Made by a program: the position numbers and the translations under genes. From Kitasatospora sp. NBC_01266 (GTDB lineage: Bacteria > Actinomycetota > Actinomycetes > Streptomycetales > Streptomycetaceae), in NCBI RefSeq assembly GCF_036242395.1, contig NZ_CP108458.1:2170001-2234000 (forward strand): a stretch of DNA of 64,000 bases. Direction: 5' to 3'. Under the pieces are notes generated by a model. The model did not search any database. It was not told where the DNA came from and was given only the letters and a program-made list of their open reading frames with translations. Below are positions 46,257 through 55,485 of this stretch, one piece after another. Within the stretch, counting starts at the first letter, position 1; each line of letters opens with the position of its first letter.

Positions 46257-48116
46257 ATGCCGCAGCAGGCTCACATCCCGCCGACCACGATCAGCCGCGA
46301 CGGCATCCCGTCTTCGAAAGCCTCGGGTACAATCCACGATTCGCGCGACAGCGGACAGCGGACAGCGGACAGCGGACAGCGGACAGCGGACAGCGGACAG
46401 CGGACAGCGGACAGCGGACAGCGGACAGCGGACAGCGGACAGCGGACAGCGGACAGCGGACAGCGGACCGTGCTCTTCGCGGTTCGCTCGGCGGGCGCCT
46501 TGCATCGGCTGCTGGATGTGCTGCCGGCCTTCGAGGGTGACGAACGCATCGTCTGCCGCTTCACGCTGGTCCCGGGTTCCGACTTCGACGTGGACGCGCT
46601 GGCCGCCGTGGAGCGATCGGGCATCCGTTCGGTCAGCTGGACCGAAGCCCGCCGCCGCGCGCACGACCTGATTCTGGCCGCCAGCCCGAAGGGCGCGCTG
46701 CGGGTGCTCTCCGGGCCACGCGTGCTGCTTCCTCATGGCGCGGGGTTCAACAAGGCGATCCCGCATGAGGGTTCACCGCGGCTCCCGTCCGGGCTCGACC
46801 CCAGCTACCTGCTCGCCGACGGCCGACCCTGGGTCAATCTGCACGCGCTGGCCCACGAGAGCCAGCTCGGCAGGCTCGCCGAGTCCTGTCCGCCGGCGGC
46901 GGCCCGAGCGAGGGTGGTAGGGGATCCGACGCTGGACCGAGTGCTCGCCTCGGTCCCGCACCGCGAGGAGTACCGCGCCGCCCTGGGCACCGGCGAACGC
47001 CGGCTCATCGCGCTCACCTCGACCTGGGGTCCGGAGTCGCTGCTGGCCCGGCGGCCGCGGCTGCCCGCCGCGCTGGTCGGTGGCCTGCCCCACGACGCCT
47101 ACCAGGTGGCCCTGCTCCTCCACCCCAACGAGCACAGCAGGATCGGCACCTTCGACCTCTCCCGGCACCTCGCACCCGCGCTGGCGGCAGGCCTGGTCCT
47201 GGCCGGGCCCTACCAGGAGTGGGCCGCGCTCCTGGTCGCCTGCGACGCGGTGATCACCGACCACGGCTCAACCGCCCTGTACGCGGCGGCACTCGGCCGG
47301 CCGCTGATCGGTGCGTACGACGGCGGACAGGAGTTGATCGCGGGCAGTCCGATGGCCGACGTACTCGCGCAGGCACCCTGGTTGGCCGATCCGGCCGGCC
47401 CCGCCGAGCTGACCGACGCCCTGACCGACGCCCTGACCGAGGCGCGGCTGCGGGACTCCCGCCCGTTCGCCGCAACGGCGTTCGCCCTGCCGGGCGAGTC
47501 GCTGCCGCGCCTGCACCACGAGCTCTACCGGCTGCTGGAGCTGCCGCCCCGCTCCCGGCCGGCCCACCCGCACCCGTTCCCGGCCCCCGGCGGACCGGCC
47601 CGGCACCCCACGGCGTACGCGGTGCGGGCCGAGGTGACGGGGCAGCGGGTCCGCGTCGAGCGGTTCCCCGCGTTCGCCCCCGGTCCGGCGCATCATCTGG
47701 CCGCCGAGTCCCCGGCGGCCGACCCGCGGCAGCAGCAGAGCGCGGCGGTGCTCTGGCGCCGGGCCGCTGCGGGCCCGCACCCCCCGCACAGCAGCAGCTG
47801 GACCGCGGGCGGTTGGACGGCGCGGATGCTGGACGAGGCGCCGGGACGCCGGACCGTCGCCGCGATCCTCACGCCGGAGCGCTGCCTGGTCAGACATCGC
47901 TCCGGCGCGGTGCTCAGTGTCCGCGTCGAGCCGTGCACGCTGGACGGCCGGGTGCTGCGGGTCGACCCGGCGGCAGCGGTCTCGGCGGTCCACGCCTGGC
48001 TCGGCAGCACCGCCGAGTGGCCCGGACCCACCACGCTGACCTGCGAGTTCGGCCCGCTCACCGTCCGGGTCGAGCTGACCGAGGCCGACGACGCGGACCT
48101 CGGCTACGAAATCTGA
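46257..48116 (+). CDS. GT-B glycosyltransferase-like protein with in-frame heptamer repeat
   Basis: 619 residues from ATG 46257. Residues about 31-70 are repeats of D-S-G-Q-R-T-A encoded by a 7-bp DNA repeat. The conserved part starts at [20 protein letters not shown] and includes [47 protein letters not shown] and [20 protein letters not shown], like the nucleotide-sugar or CDP-glycerol binding half of GT-B/TagF-type enzymes. The C-terminal 150 residues are unassigned. If translation instead starts at GTG 46470 the repeat would be untranslated leader. It ends convergent with a STAND gene, overlapping by 13 bp. Substrate unknown. Confidence 0.75.
   Translation: MPQQAHIPPTTISRDGIPSSKASGTIHDSRDSGQRTADSGQRTADSGQRTADSGQRTADSGQRTADSGQRTVLFAVRSAGALHRLLDVLPAFEGDERIVCRFTLVPGSDFDVDALAAVERSGIRSVSWTEARRRAHDLILAASPKGALRVLSGPRVLLPHGAGFNKAIPHEGSPRLPSGLDPSYLLADGRPWVNLHALAHESQLGRLAESCPPAAARARVVGDPTLDRVLASVPHREEYRAALGTGERRLIALTSTWGPESLLARRPRLPAALVGGLPHDAYQVALLLHPNEHSRIGTFDLSRHLAPALAAGLVLAGPYQEWAALLVACDAVITDHGSTALYAAALGRPLIGAYDGGQELIAGSPMADVLAQAPWLADPAGPAELTDALTDALTEARLRDSRPFAATAFALPGESLPRLHHELYRLLELPPRSRPAHPHPFPAPGGPARHPTAYAVRAEVTGQRVRVERFPAFAPGPAHHLAAESPAADPRQQQSAAVLWRRAAAGPHPPHSSSWTAGGWTARMLDEAPGRRTVAAILTPERCLVRHRSGAVLSVRVEPCTLDGRVLRVDPAAAVSAVHAWLGSTAEWPGPTTLTCEFGPLTVRVELTEADDADLGYEI
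46347..46465. repeat. 17 perfect copies of GACAGCG (119 bp)
   Basis: A pure heptanucleotide array from 46347 to 46465. Because 7 is not a multiple of 3, each gain or loss of one unit shifts the downstream frame. The array encodes the same heptapeptide in all three frames and has no stop, so it can always be read through. Replication slippage at such arrays is the basis of phase variation in other bacteria. Confidence 0.95.
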
Positions 48117-50206
48117 TCGGTGCTGCTGCCGGGCAACGCGCCGGAGCGTTCGGCCAGCAGCCGCGCCGCTGTCCGGTGCTCCTCGGCCTCGGCGCCGCGG
48201 CCCGCCTGCTCGGCGAGGTCGGCCAGCTCCGTCAGAACGCGTACCTCGTCGGTGGTCGACCCCCGTTGCCGCGCGTTCGCCAGGGCCGAGCGGGAGAGCA
48301 CGACCGCCTCCTCCAGGCGTCCGACCCGCCGCAGGACACGGCCGAGTTCGAACCCGGTCCGCGCGGTCATCCGCTCCCGCTCCTGTTCCTGTGCCATCCG
48401 GTGGGCCCCGCCCAGGAGTTCGACCGCGCGGTCGAACTCGCCCGTGGCGAGCGCGGCACGGCCGAGCAGATAGGTCTGGAGCAGCACGCCGTACGCGTTC
48501 CCGATCGCCTCGTGCTCCTGCCGGGAGGCCTCGAAGTCCGCTGCCGCGCCGGCCCAGTCGCCCTGGACGGACTTCAGGATGCCGCGGAACTCCACCGCCG
48601 ACGCCTTCAGCTTGCGCTCCTGCGTGGAGTCGCCGAGGGCAGAAGCGGTGTTCAGCGCCTGGCGCAACTGCTCGGCCGCCTCCGGGTAGCGGGCCTGCTC
48701 CCACAGCGGCCTGGCCAGCTGGCAGCGCAGCCGCACCACCGCCGCCAGGTGCTCGGCCCGCTCGGCGGCGGCCACACCGGTGGTGAAGGCATCCGTGACG
48801 TCGGCGTAGTGCTGGTGGTCGAGGAAGTGAGTCCACAGCGGCTCGCACAGTGCCCAGGCATCGTCGTGGCGCCCGGCGTCGAAGGCGAGTCGGACACAGC
48901 CGTAGAGGGCGAGCCGCTGGCCCTCCAGCCAGCGCAGCGCCTCCGGCTTGGCGGTGAATTCCACGTCGGCCACGCCCGCGACGGGCGGTTCGACCGCCGC
49001 CAGGGTCAGCCGCGCGCCGGCCGCCAGCAGGTCGGCCCGCGCGGCCTGGCGGCGGTACCAGCGGATCAGCCGGCCCCGTGCCTCGGCCGTCCGCGCCCCG
49101 TCGGCGTCCGCCTCGCGGGAGCGGCGGACGGCGTGCCCGCGCAGCAGCTCGTGCATCCGGTAGCCCTCGGGCCGGTTCTCCAGCAGACCCGCCGCCTCCA
49201 GCTCCTCCAGCGCGTCCTCGGCCGGCAGCAGCGAGCCGCCCAGCAGCGCGGCGGCGGCGGGGGCCGAGACGACCGGTGCGGGGAACTGCGGCAACAGGCG
49301 GTACAGCAGCGCGGCCTCGGGGCCCAGCGAGGCGTACGCGGCATCCCACACGGCCTCGACCATCGGGATCCCCTTCCCGTGCAGCTCCGCGGTGAGCTCG
49401 GCGACCAGCCGGGTCAGGCTGCGGCGGCGGTACCTGCGGACCCACTGGCCGGCCACCTGGAGCGCCGCGGGCAGCCCGCCGCACCCTCGGACCAGCTCCA
49501 GCAGGGCATCCGGCTCGGCCGCCAGCCGCGGATCGTCGACGATGTGCCGCAGCAGCCGGGTGGCGTCCTGCGGCGCCAGCGGGCTCATCGGCACCTCGAC
49601 CGCGGCAACGCCGTCGAGGTCGTAGAGCGGCCCCTGGCTGGTCACGATCGCCAGACTCGCCGCCGAGGAGGGAAGGAGCGCCGCGACCTCGGCACCGTAG
49701 CGGGCGTTGTCGATCACCACGAGCAGCCGCTTGTCCCGGGTGCGGGTCCAGTACTGCTTCGAGCGGCCCGCGAAGGAGCGCTCCAGCCAGCCCGGATCGA
49801 CCCCCAGGTCGGTCAGCAGTTGGGCGACCGCGTCAGCGACCTCCACCACACCCTCGCGGCGCAGGTCGTCGAGGTCGACGTACAGCACCCCGTCCGGGAA
49901 CCTCTCGCTGAGGCGCCGGGCGACCTGGAACCCGAGCGCGGTCTTTCCGATCCCGCCGATCCCGGTCAACGCGACCACCAGCGGCCCGTCCGGACCGCGA
50001 TGGCTCTCGGCGGCCCGCAGGATCCGCTCCTGCTCAGCCGTTCGATCCGCGAAGTACGCTGGAGCGGGCGGAAGTTGGAAAGGAACCGGAAGGACGGGGG
50101 CGGGCGCCGCGTGCACATGGTGATGGACCTCGCCGATCCGCCGGGCCTGGAAGACCGCCCCCACCTGCGCGTGCCCGTCCACCCTGTTGTACGTCTCCTC
50201 AGCCAC
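48104..50206 (-). CDS. STAND NTPase: NB-ARC with TPR repeats
   Basis: 700 residues from GTG 50206; TAGGGT six bases before it suggests a leaderless mRNA. An N-terminal motif [17 protein letters not shown] is followed by NB-ARC: P-loop [17 protein letters not shown], Walker [10 protein letters not shown], GxP in [11 protein letters not shown], and an MHD-like [14 protein letters not shown]-like helices fill about 430-690. There is no N-terminal effector domain; signalling may occur through the N-terminal motif. Such proteins are regulators or immune switches in actinobacteria. It is divergent from the MerR gene. Confidence 0.88.
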   Translation of the reverse strand: MAEETYNRVDGHAQVGAVFQARRIGEVHHHVHAAPAPVLPVPFQLPPAPAYFADRTAEQERILRAAESHRGPDGPLVVALTGIGGIGKTALGFQVARRLSERFPDGVLYVDLDDLRREGVVEVADAVAQLLTDLGVDPGWLERSFAGRSKQYWTRTRDKRLLVVIDNARYGAEVAALLPSSAASLAIVTSQGPLYDLDGVAAVEVPMSPLAPQDATRLLRHIVDDPRLAAEPDALLELVRGCGGLPAALQVAGQWVRRYRRRSLTRLVAELTAELHGKGIPMVEAVWDAAYASLGPEAALLYRLLPQFPAPVVSAPAAAALLGGSLLPAEDALEELEAAGLLENRPEGYRMHELLRGHAVRRSREADADGARTAEARGRLIRWYRRQAARADLLAAGARLTLAAVEPPVAGVADVEFTAKPEALRWLEGQRLALYGCVRLAFDAGRHDDAWALCEPLWTHFLDHQHYADVTDAFTTGVAAAERAEHLAAVVRLRCQLARPLWEQARYPEAAEQLRQALNTASALGDSTQERKLKASAVEFRGILKSVQGDWAGAAADFEASRQEHEAIGNAYGVLLQTYLLGRAALATGEFDRAVELLGGAHRMAQEQERERMTARTGFELGRVLRRVGRLEEAVVLSRSALANARQRGSTTDEVRVLTELADLAEQAGRGAEAEEHRTAARLLAERSGALPGSSTDQIS

Positions 50207-50291
50207 GGGCCAACCCTACGCCCCGGTGGACCGCTTGACGGGTAGGCAGGCGCCGGTTCACCGCACGGGTCCGACCATCCGCTCGCACTCC

Positions 50292-50330
50292 TGGACCGAG
50301 CGGATGGTCACACTGCTACTGTCACAGCAG
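50292..50330 (+). promoter_or_regulatory. MerR-type promoter with 19-bp spacer
   Basis: TGGACC (50292-50297) and TACTGT (50317-50322) are 19 bp apart, the long spacing typical of MerR-controlled promoters. CTGCT/AGCAG (50313-50330) overlaps the -10 as an inverted repeat. It lies 25 bp before the MerR start, so autoregulation is likely. Confidence 0.5.
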
Positions 50331-50354
50331 GACTGTCCCACCAGGAGCCCCACC

Positions 50355-51071
50355 GTGCTGCGTCTGACCGTCGACGAACTCGCCGCCCGCGCCGGGGTGA
50401 CCGTGCGGACCCTGCGCTTCTACAGCAGTCGCGGCCTGCTGCCGCCGCCGCAGCTGGGACCGCGCCGGGTCGGCCTGTACGGGGCCGAGCACCTGGACCG
50501 CCTGGAGCTGATCGAGGAGTTGCAGCGCCTCGGGCTCACCCTCGCCGCGATCGACCGCTACCTGGACCAACTCCCGTCCGACATCAGCGCCCTGGACCTG
50601 GCCATCCACCGGGCGCTGATCGCCGTCTGGGCCCCCGAGACCGCCGAGCAGGCCACCGCCGAGCAGCTCTCCCGCCGGGTCGGCCGCACCCTCTCCGAAG
50701 CCGACCTGGACCAACTGGTCGCCATGGGCGCACTCCAACGCACCGAGCAGGACGGGGAGCTCCTGGTCGACCCGGGCCTGCTTCCGCTGGGCGCCCGGGT
50801 GTTGGACCTGCCGATCCCGCTGGAGACCATCGTCGCCACCCGCGCCGTGGTCCGCCTGCACAGCCAGGCCACCGCCCGCGAACTGCACCGCCTCTTCCGC
50901 GAGACCGTCTGGAAGCCCTTCCGCGAGAGCGGCGCCGACGAGGCCGAGGTCGACCGGATGCGCGAGCAGGCCGGCCAGATCGAACCCCTGCTGACCCAGG
51001 CCCTGGTGACCGCCTTCCACCGCTCGCTCGCCGAGCAGCTGGCGGCGGGGGGCCAGCCGGAGGGCGGTTGA
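50355..51071 (+). CDS. MerR family transcriptional regulator
   Basis: 238 residues from GTG 50355, with AGGAG upstream. The winged helix-turn-helix is LTVDELAARAGVTVRTLRFY, then SSRGLLPPPQLGPRRVGLYG and LDRLELIEELQRLGLTLAAI. The long C-terminal region (about 80-238) is helical and unassigned, longer than metal-sensing MerR proteins and without their Cys, so a bulky organic ligand is more likely. Divergent from the STAND gene. Confidence 0.9.
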   Translation: MLRLTVDELAARAGVTVRTLRFYSSRGLLPPPQLGPRRVGLYGAEHLDRLELIEELQRLGLTLAAIDRYLDQLPSDISALDLAIHRALIAVWAPETAEQATAEQLSRRVGRTLSEADLDQLVAMGALQRTEQDGELLVDPGLLPLGARVLDLPIPLETIVATRAVVRLHSQATARELHRLFRETVWKPFRESGADEAEVDRMREQAGQIEPLLTQALVTAFHRSLAEQLAAGGQPEGG

Positions 51072-51196
51072 CGCCGGCCAGTTCGAACACGCCGGGACCG
51101 GGCCCGACCATCGGACCGACAGCGATTGACGGTGCGTCAGCCGGCTTTGTACGCTACGTGACAGTGCGGCCACGCGTTCGGACCTCTGGAGGAGTG

Positions 51197-51466
51197 ATGA
51201 GCCAGCCCTGGGAGGCGGATCCCACCGCCGTACTGACCCGCCGCCTGGGCAAGTCGCCGACCGAGCTGGGCACCACCGGGGGCCGGGACGGCTGCCCCGA
51301 CATCTGGGAGCTCGACAACGGCGACATCGCCGTCATCGGACGGGATCTGACTGCGGCCTACCCGGCCGGCCTGCCATCGGACCTGGTCATCGGCCCAGGC
51401 GAGCGCCTCGTCGTCATCCCGCGGGTCACCCTGCTCGCCGCGAAGGCGGCCCTGCCGGATGCGTGA
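51197..51466 (+). CDS. Small actinobacterial protein preceding DUF6879
   Basis: 89 residues from ATG 51197, with GGAGGAG upstream. The core GGRDGCPDIWELDNGDIAVI and GRDLTAAYPAGLPSD is typical of small proteins that, from memory, occur next to DUF6879 genes in Streptomyces. No catalytic motif. The stop overlaps the DUF6879 start by 8 bp, so they form a coupled unit with the downstream STAND gene. Confidence 0.78.
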   Translation: MSQPWEADPTAVLTRRLGKSPTELGTTGGRDGCPDIWELDNGDIAVIGRDLTAAYPAGLPSDLVIGPGERLVVIPRVTLLAAKAALPDA

Positions 51467-52067
51467 CCTCCTCACCGCTTCGCCGGGTGCACGGCTCGCC
51501 CTCGACGCCTATCGAGCCGACTTCCGCAAGCGCGACTTCGCGGTCGACGGCTACGACTCGTGGAAGCTGGAGCGCCGCCAGCACTTCGAGGAGCCCGAGG
51601 ACACCAGTTGGCGGGCCTACGTCGAAGGCGACTGGGCGCAGGCGCTGCAGCTGATCGAGGCCAGGCGTGCCGACCTGCTCCAGCTCTCCCGCGAGGCAGC
51701 CGACCACGGCTGTCGGCTACTGCGGGTGCGCGTCGTCGAGTTCCCGATCAGCGCGTATCTCACCTGGGAGCTACACCTCCTGCGACTACGCGCCGAATGC
51801 GGGGAGTTGATCCGCATTGTCGGCCCCGGGCAACTCGCCCCGTACGAACGTGGCGGGTCGCTTCCCGAACTGATCACGCTGGGACCGGACACCGTCTACG
51901 ACATCTCGTACGACGCGGCCGGCCTCGCCGACGGCGCCACCCGCTACACCGACCGCACGACCAGGGAGCGGGTCGCCCGGTTCATCGCCCACCTCTACGA
52001 ACAGGGCGAGGACATCGCCGACTTCATGACCCGCGAAGCCGCCGGCCTGTCACCGGCGGAGCGCTGA
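51459..52067 (+). CDS. DUF6879 family protein
   Basis: 202 residues from ATG 51459. Family features are DFRKRDFAVDGYDSWKLERR with a nearby EEPEDTSWRAYVEGDW, then RVVEFPISAYLTWELHLLRL. It ends FIAHLYEQGEDIADFMTREA. In actinobacteria the family commonly accompanies HTH-DUF397 style regulators; its activity is unknown. It overlaps the preceding small gene and is 3 bp before the STAND start. Confidence 0.85.
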   Translation: MRDLLTASPGARLALDAYRADFRKRDFAVDGYDSWKLERRQHFEEPEDTSWRAYVEGDWAQALQLIEARRADLLQLSREAADHGCRLLRVRVVEFPISAYLTWELHLLRLRAECGELIRIVGPGQLAPYERGGSLPELITLGPDTVYDISYDAAGLADGATRYTDRTTRERVARFIAHLYEQGEDIADFMTREAAGLSPAER

Positions 52068-52070
52068 GCG

Positions 52071-54473
52071 GTGGGACGAGGAGAGGCAGCCGAGGGCTCT
52101 TCGGGCAGCACGAGTTCATCGCTCTCCGGATCTGCCGGCCATGTCGTGCAGGCCCGGGACATCAAGGGACCGGTTCACTTCCACGCGGCCTCGCCCACCA
52201 CCCGGCACAGCGAACCCGTGCCTTGGCAACTGCCCACGGATGTAGGCGGCTTCGTCAACCGGACGGCGGAGCAGGAGGCCCTGGACCGGCTGCTGGTCGA
52301 GCATCCGCCCGCGGCCCAGGTCCTGGTGATCACCGGGACGGCTGGAGTCGGCAAGACCTCCCTGGCACTGCACTGGGCGCACGCCGTCCACGGGCACTTC
52401 CCGGACGGGCAGTTGTACGCGAACCTGCACGGCCACGATCCGCACGCACCCGTGGCTCCCGTACAGGTCCTTGACCGCTTCCTGCGCACCCTTGGCCCCC
52501 CAGCCGCCGCGATCCCCACCGACCTTGAAGCCATGGCCTCGAGCTATCGAACCCTGCTGGCCGGCCGCCGCATGCTGATCGTGCTCGACAACGCCTCCAG
52601 TGCCGCCCAGGTCCGCCCGCTCCTGCCCGGCGGCCCCGGCTGTCTGGTCGTGGTGACCAGCCGCCATCGCCTCTCCGGCCTGAGCGTGCGGGAGGGTGCC
52701 CGCCACCTGACCCTGGAGGTCCTGGCGGAGCACGACGCCGTCGAACTCCTGCGGACAGTGACGGCGGACTACCGCAGCGGGGACGACCCGGCTGAACTCG
52801 CCCAGTTGGCGCGGCTCTGCGCCCGACTCCCGCTGGCGCTGCGGATCGCGGCCGAACGCGCCGCCTGCCGTCCACGCATGCTGCTGGACGACCTGATCCA
52901 GGACCTGCGGGATGAATCCAGCCTCTGGGACGCGCTCTCCGGCGAGGACGAGGAGGAATCGGAGGCCGTTCGCTCGGTCTTCGCCTGGTCCTACCGAGCC
53001 CTGCCAACCGACGCCGCGCGGCTGTTCCGGATGCTCGGCCTGCACCCCACCGGCGAGTTCAGCACCTCGGCCGCCGCCGCACTCACCTCAGCGAGTACCC
53101 GGCAGACCCGCCGTCTGCTGGACGGACTCGCCGCGACTCACCTGGTCGAGCAGAGCGCTGCGGACCGCTACCGCTTCCATGACCTGCTGCGTGCCTACGC
53201 CGTCGACCAGGCGCGCAGCGAGCAAGCGCCGCAGGAGAGCGAGCGAGCCGTTCGGCGGGTGCTCGGCTGGTACCTGCACGCAGCCGACGCGGCCCAGGCA
53301 CTCATGGCTCCGAATGAGCCCCGGGTTCCGCTGGATCCCGTCGAACTGACGCCGGAGCCGCCGGTGTTCGGCGACGAAGCGAGCGCGCTGCAGTGGTTCG
53401 AGGTGGAACACGAGAACCTGGTGGCTGCCACCCGGACCGCAACCACCATGGGCCTGGACGACGTCGCCTGGCGACTCGCCGTCGTGCTGCGCGCCTTCTA
53501 CATGATCCGCAATCCCTTCCAGGACTGGCTCGCGACCTCACAGTTGGGCTTGGCAGCCGCCCAGCGCGACGCCGACCGCCACGGCCAGGCGGAGCTGCAC
53601 GAGAGCCTCGGCATGGCGTACACCCAGTCGAACCACCTCGACCTGGCAGCCGAGCACTACCAGGCGGCGCTGGCGTTCCGCAGGGAGCTCGGCGGCTCCT
53701 TCGGCGAGGCCCTGACCCTCAACGGACTTGGCCTCGTGGAGCTGCGTCGCCGTCGGCCGGCCTTCGCGCAGGACGTCTTCGAACACAGCGTGGCCCTGTT
53801 CCAGGATCTGCACGACGCCTACTGGGAGCCGCGGGTGGCAGTCAACCTCGCCGAGGCTCGGTTGGCGCTCGGACGATCCGCCGACGCCGAGCGACTCGTG
53901 CGCGCCGGCCTGGAGACCTTCCGGGAGAAGGGCGACCGTTGGGCCGAGGGCAACGCGTTGCGCGTCCTCAGCGAGATCCAGCTCGAAGCCCGTCGCGAGA
54001 ACGAGGCGTTGGACAGTGCACTGAGTGCGGTCGACCTCGCACTTGAGCTGAACAACTCGGTCGCAGAAGGCCATTGGCTGACCCAGCTCGGACACGCCCA
54101 ACGCGCCACTGGCCGAGCGGCCGACGCGCTGACCTCCTACCACCGCGCAGCCACCCTGCAGCGACGTCTCGCGGACCGCAGCCGCGAAGCTCTGGCCTGG
54201 GACGGCACCGGCCAGGCCTACCTCGCCCTCGGCCGAGGCAAGGAAGCAAGCGAGTTCCACCGCCGCGCGCTGGCCGTTCACCGGGAGCTCGGTGACGGGT
54301 GGCAATGCGCCGTGGTCCTCTGCCACCTTGCCGACGCCCTGGACAACGGTGATGCGCCCACGGACGTGCAGCGCTACCGGCTGGAAGCACTCGGACTACT
54401 GGACGGATTCACCGATCCCGGCGCCGCACGCCTGCGCGAACGGATCACGAGCAGTCTGCAACAGGATATCTGA
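52071..54473 (+). CDS. STAND NTPase: NB-ARC with C-terminal TPR array
   Basis: 800 residues from GTG 52071. The N-terminal motif SGSAGHVVQARDIKGPVHFH parallels that of the other STAND protein. NB-ARC: P-loop VITGTAGVGKTSLALHW, Walker B MLIVLDNASS, RLPLALRIAAERA, and MHD-like YRFHDLLRAYAVD. TPR motifs run from about 480 to 780 (for example LGMAYTQSNHLDLAAEHYQA, and GQAYLALGRGKEASEFHRRA). It is the third gene of the small protein-DUF6879-STAND unit. It probably senses a ligand through the TPRs and signals by oligomerisation; the output is unknown. Confidence 0.88.
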   Translation: MGRGEAAEGSSGSTSSSLSGSAGHVVQARDIKGPVHFHAASPTTRHSEPVPWQLPTDVGGFVNRTAEQEALDRLLVEHPPAAQVLVITGTAGVGKTSLALHWAHAVHGHFPDGQLYANLHGHDPHAPVAPVQVLDRFLRTLGPPAAAIPTDLEAMASSYRTLLAGRRMLIVLDNASSAAQVRPLLPGGPGCLVVVTSRHRLSGLSVREGARHLTLEVLAEHDAVELLRTVTADYRSGDDPAELAQLARLCARLPLALRIAAERAACRPRMLLDDLIQDLRDESSLWDALSGEDEEESEAVRSVFAWSYRALPTDAARLFRMLGLHPTGEFSTSAAAALTSASTRQTRRLLDGLAATHLVEQSAADRYRFHDLLRAYAVDQARSEQAPQESERAVRRVLGWYLHAADAAQALMAPNEPRVPLDPVELTPEPPVFGDEASALQWFEVEHENLVAATRTATTMGLDDVAWRLAVVLRAFYMIRNPFQDWLATSQLGLAAAQRDADRHGQAELHESLGMAYTQSNHLDLAAEHYQAALAFRRELGGSFGEALTLNGLGLVELRRRRPAFAQDVFEHSVALFQDLHDAYWEPRVAVNLAEARLALGRSADAERLVRAGLETFREKGDRWAEGNALRVLSEIQLEARRENEALDSALSAVDLALELNNSVAEGHWLTQLGHAQRATGRAADALTSYHRAATLQRRLADRSREALAWDGTGQAYLALGRGKEASEFHRRALAVHRELGDGWQCAVVLCHLADALDNGDAPTDVQRYRLEALGLLDGFTDPGAARLRERITSSLQQDI

Positions 54474-54480
54474 CTGTCCA

Positions 54481-55359
54481 TCAGTCGTCCGCCAGCCAAA
54501 CCCCTCGTGGTGGCACGGGGACCGACTCCACGATCCACAGCGGCCCATCCGCGCACTCGAGCCGTACCCCGTCACCGGGACCGGTACGGGATTTGAGCAC
54601 AGCGACCCACTGGCCATCGACAACGGCCAAGGGGCCAGGGATCGGGAACAACCCGAACCGGAAGGCGCGGATGAGATTGTGGACGTCGCGGCGGCTCGCG
54701 GACGTGTCGATGACCGCACTCTGCGGCCCCATGACGCCTTCGTACGTCGCACCTTCCGCACGCTGTGCGGTTCCCGCGCAGCCACGGGCGGCCAATGCCA
54801 GCGCCTCGGGGAGAAGCTCGCGGGAGAGGGCCTGGATCCGGGCGAAGACACGGTCGCCGTCCACCTCGTCCGGCAGCCCGATACCACCGCGCTGCACGAG
54901 GATCCGACCGGTGTCGAAGTCCTCGTCCATCCAGTGGATCGTCACGCCGGTCTCAGGATCACCGTGCCGGACCGCCCAGTGAATCGGCATCGGCCCACGA
55001 TGACGCGGCAGCAGCGACGGGTGGATGTTCAGCGCGCCGAGCCGTGGCACGCGAAGGACCTCGGCCGACAGCTTCCACGGAAACCCGTCGCAGACCACGA
55101 GGTCAGGCTGATAGCCCGCGAGCGCACGGGCCAGCCCCGCGACGCTGCGCGGCAGCAGCAGGTCCGGCCCAGGCGGCAACTGTGCCAGGACACGGCCGAC
55201 CGCCGCGCCCGAGGCAGCCGCCGCCGGCTCACCGGGCCGCCTCGGGGCGGCATACACGCAGGCGACCGGCTGATGGCCCGCCGCGACACACGGCTCGAGC
55301 AGATTGGCGAACCCCTCGGCGCCATAGGACATCAGAACGACCCGCAAGGGATCCGACAC
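54481..55359 (-). CDS. Formyltransferase family protein (methionyl-tRNA formyltransferase-like)
   Basis: 292 residues from GTG 55359, with GGGAGGAAG upstream. The catalytic and folate segment is ALNIHPSLLPRHRGPMPIHW (Asn-x-His and SLLPxxRG), and GVTIHWMDEDFDTGRIL completes the formyltransferase core; a C-terminal Fmt_C-like domain follows. The N-terminus (VVLMSYGAEGFANLLEPCVA) differs from housekeeping Fmt. It probably formylates an amino-sugar or amine rather than initiator tRNA. It is convergent with the STAND gene, 7 bp apart. Confidence 0.85.
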   Translation of the reverse strand: MSDPLRVVLMSYGAEGFANLLEPCVAAGHQPVACVYAAPRRPGEPAAAASGAAVGRVLAQLPPGPDLLLPRSVAGLARALAGYQPDLVVCDGFPWKLSAEVLRVPRLGALNIHPSLLPRHRGPMPIHWAVRHGDPETGVTIHWMDEDFDTGRILVQRGGIGLPDEVDGDRVFARIQALSRELLPEALALAARGCAGTAQRAEGATYEGVMGPQSAVIDTSASRRDVHNLIRAFRFGLFPIPGPLAVVDGQWVAVLKSRTGPGDGVRLECADGPLWIVESVPVPPRGVWLADD

Positions 55360-55485
55360 GCTTCCTCCCGCCAGCCGAGAACACCGCGCGTGCAGGATAC
55401 TTGACGCTCAGTACGCGGCATCGTGCGAGCAGGCGCAGCCCCCGCGCCGTCTCGGCGGCTCCTGCTCCGGCGTCGCCCGCCCGCG

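Noticed and set aside
46347..46465. CRISPR array
   Set aside because: The repeat is a pure 7-bp unit with no spacers and no cas gene nearby.
46164..46766. Minus-strand frame with S-A-V-R-C-P-L repeats
   Set aside because: It is the reverse reading of the heptamer array; no homology outside the repeat and no ribosome-binding site.
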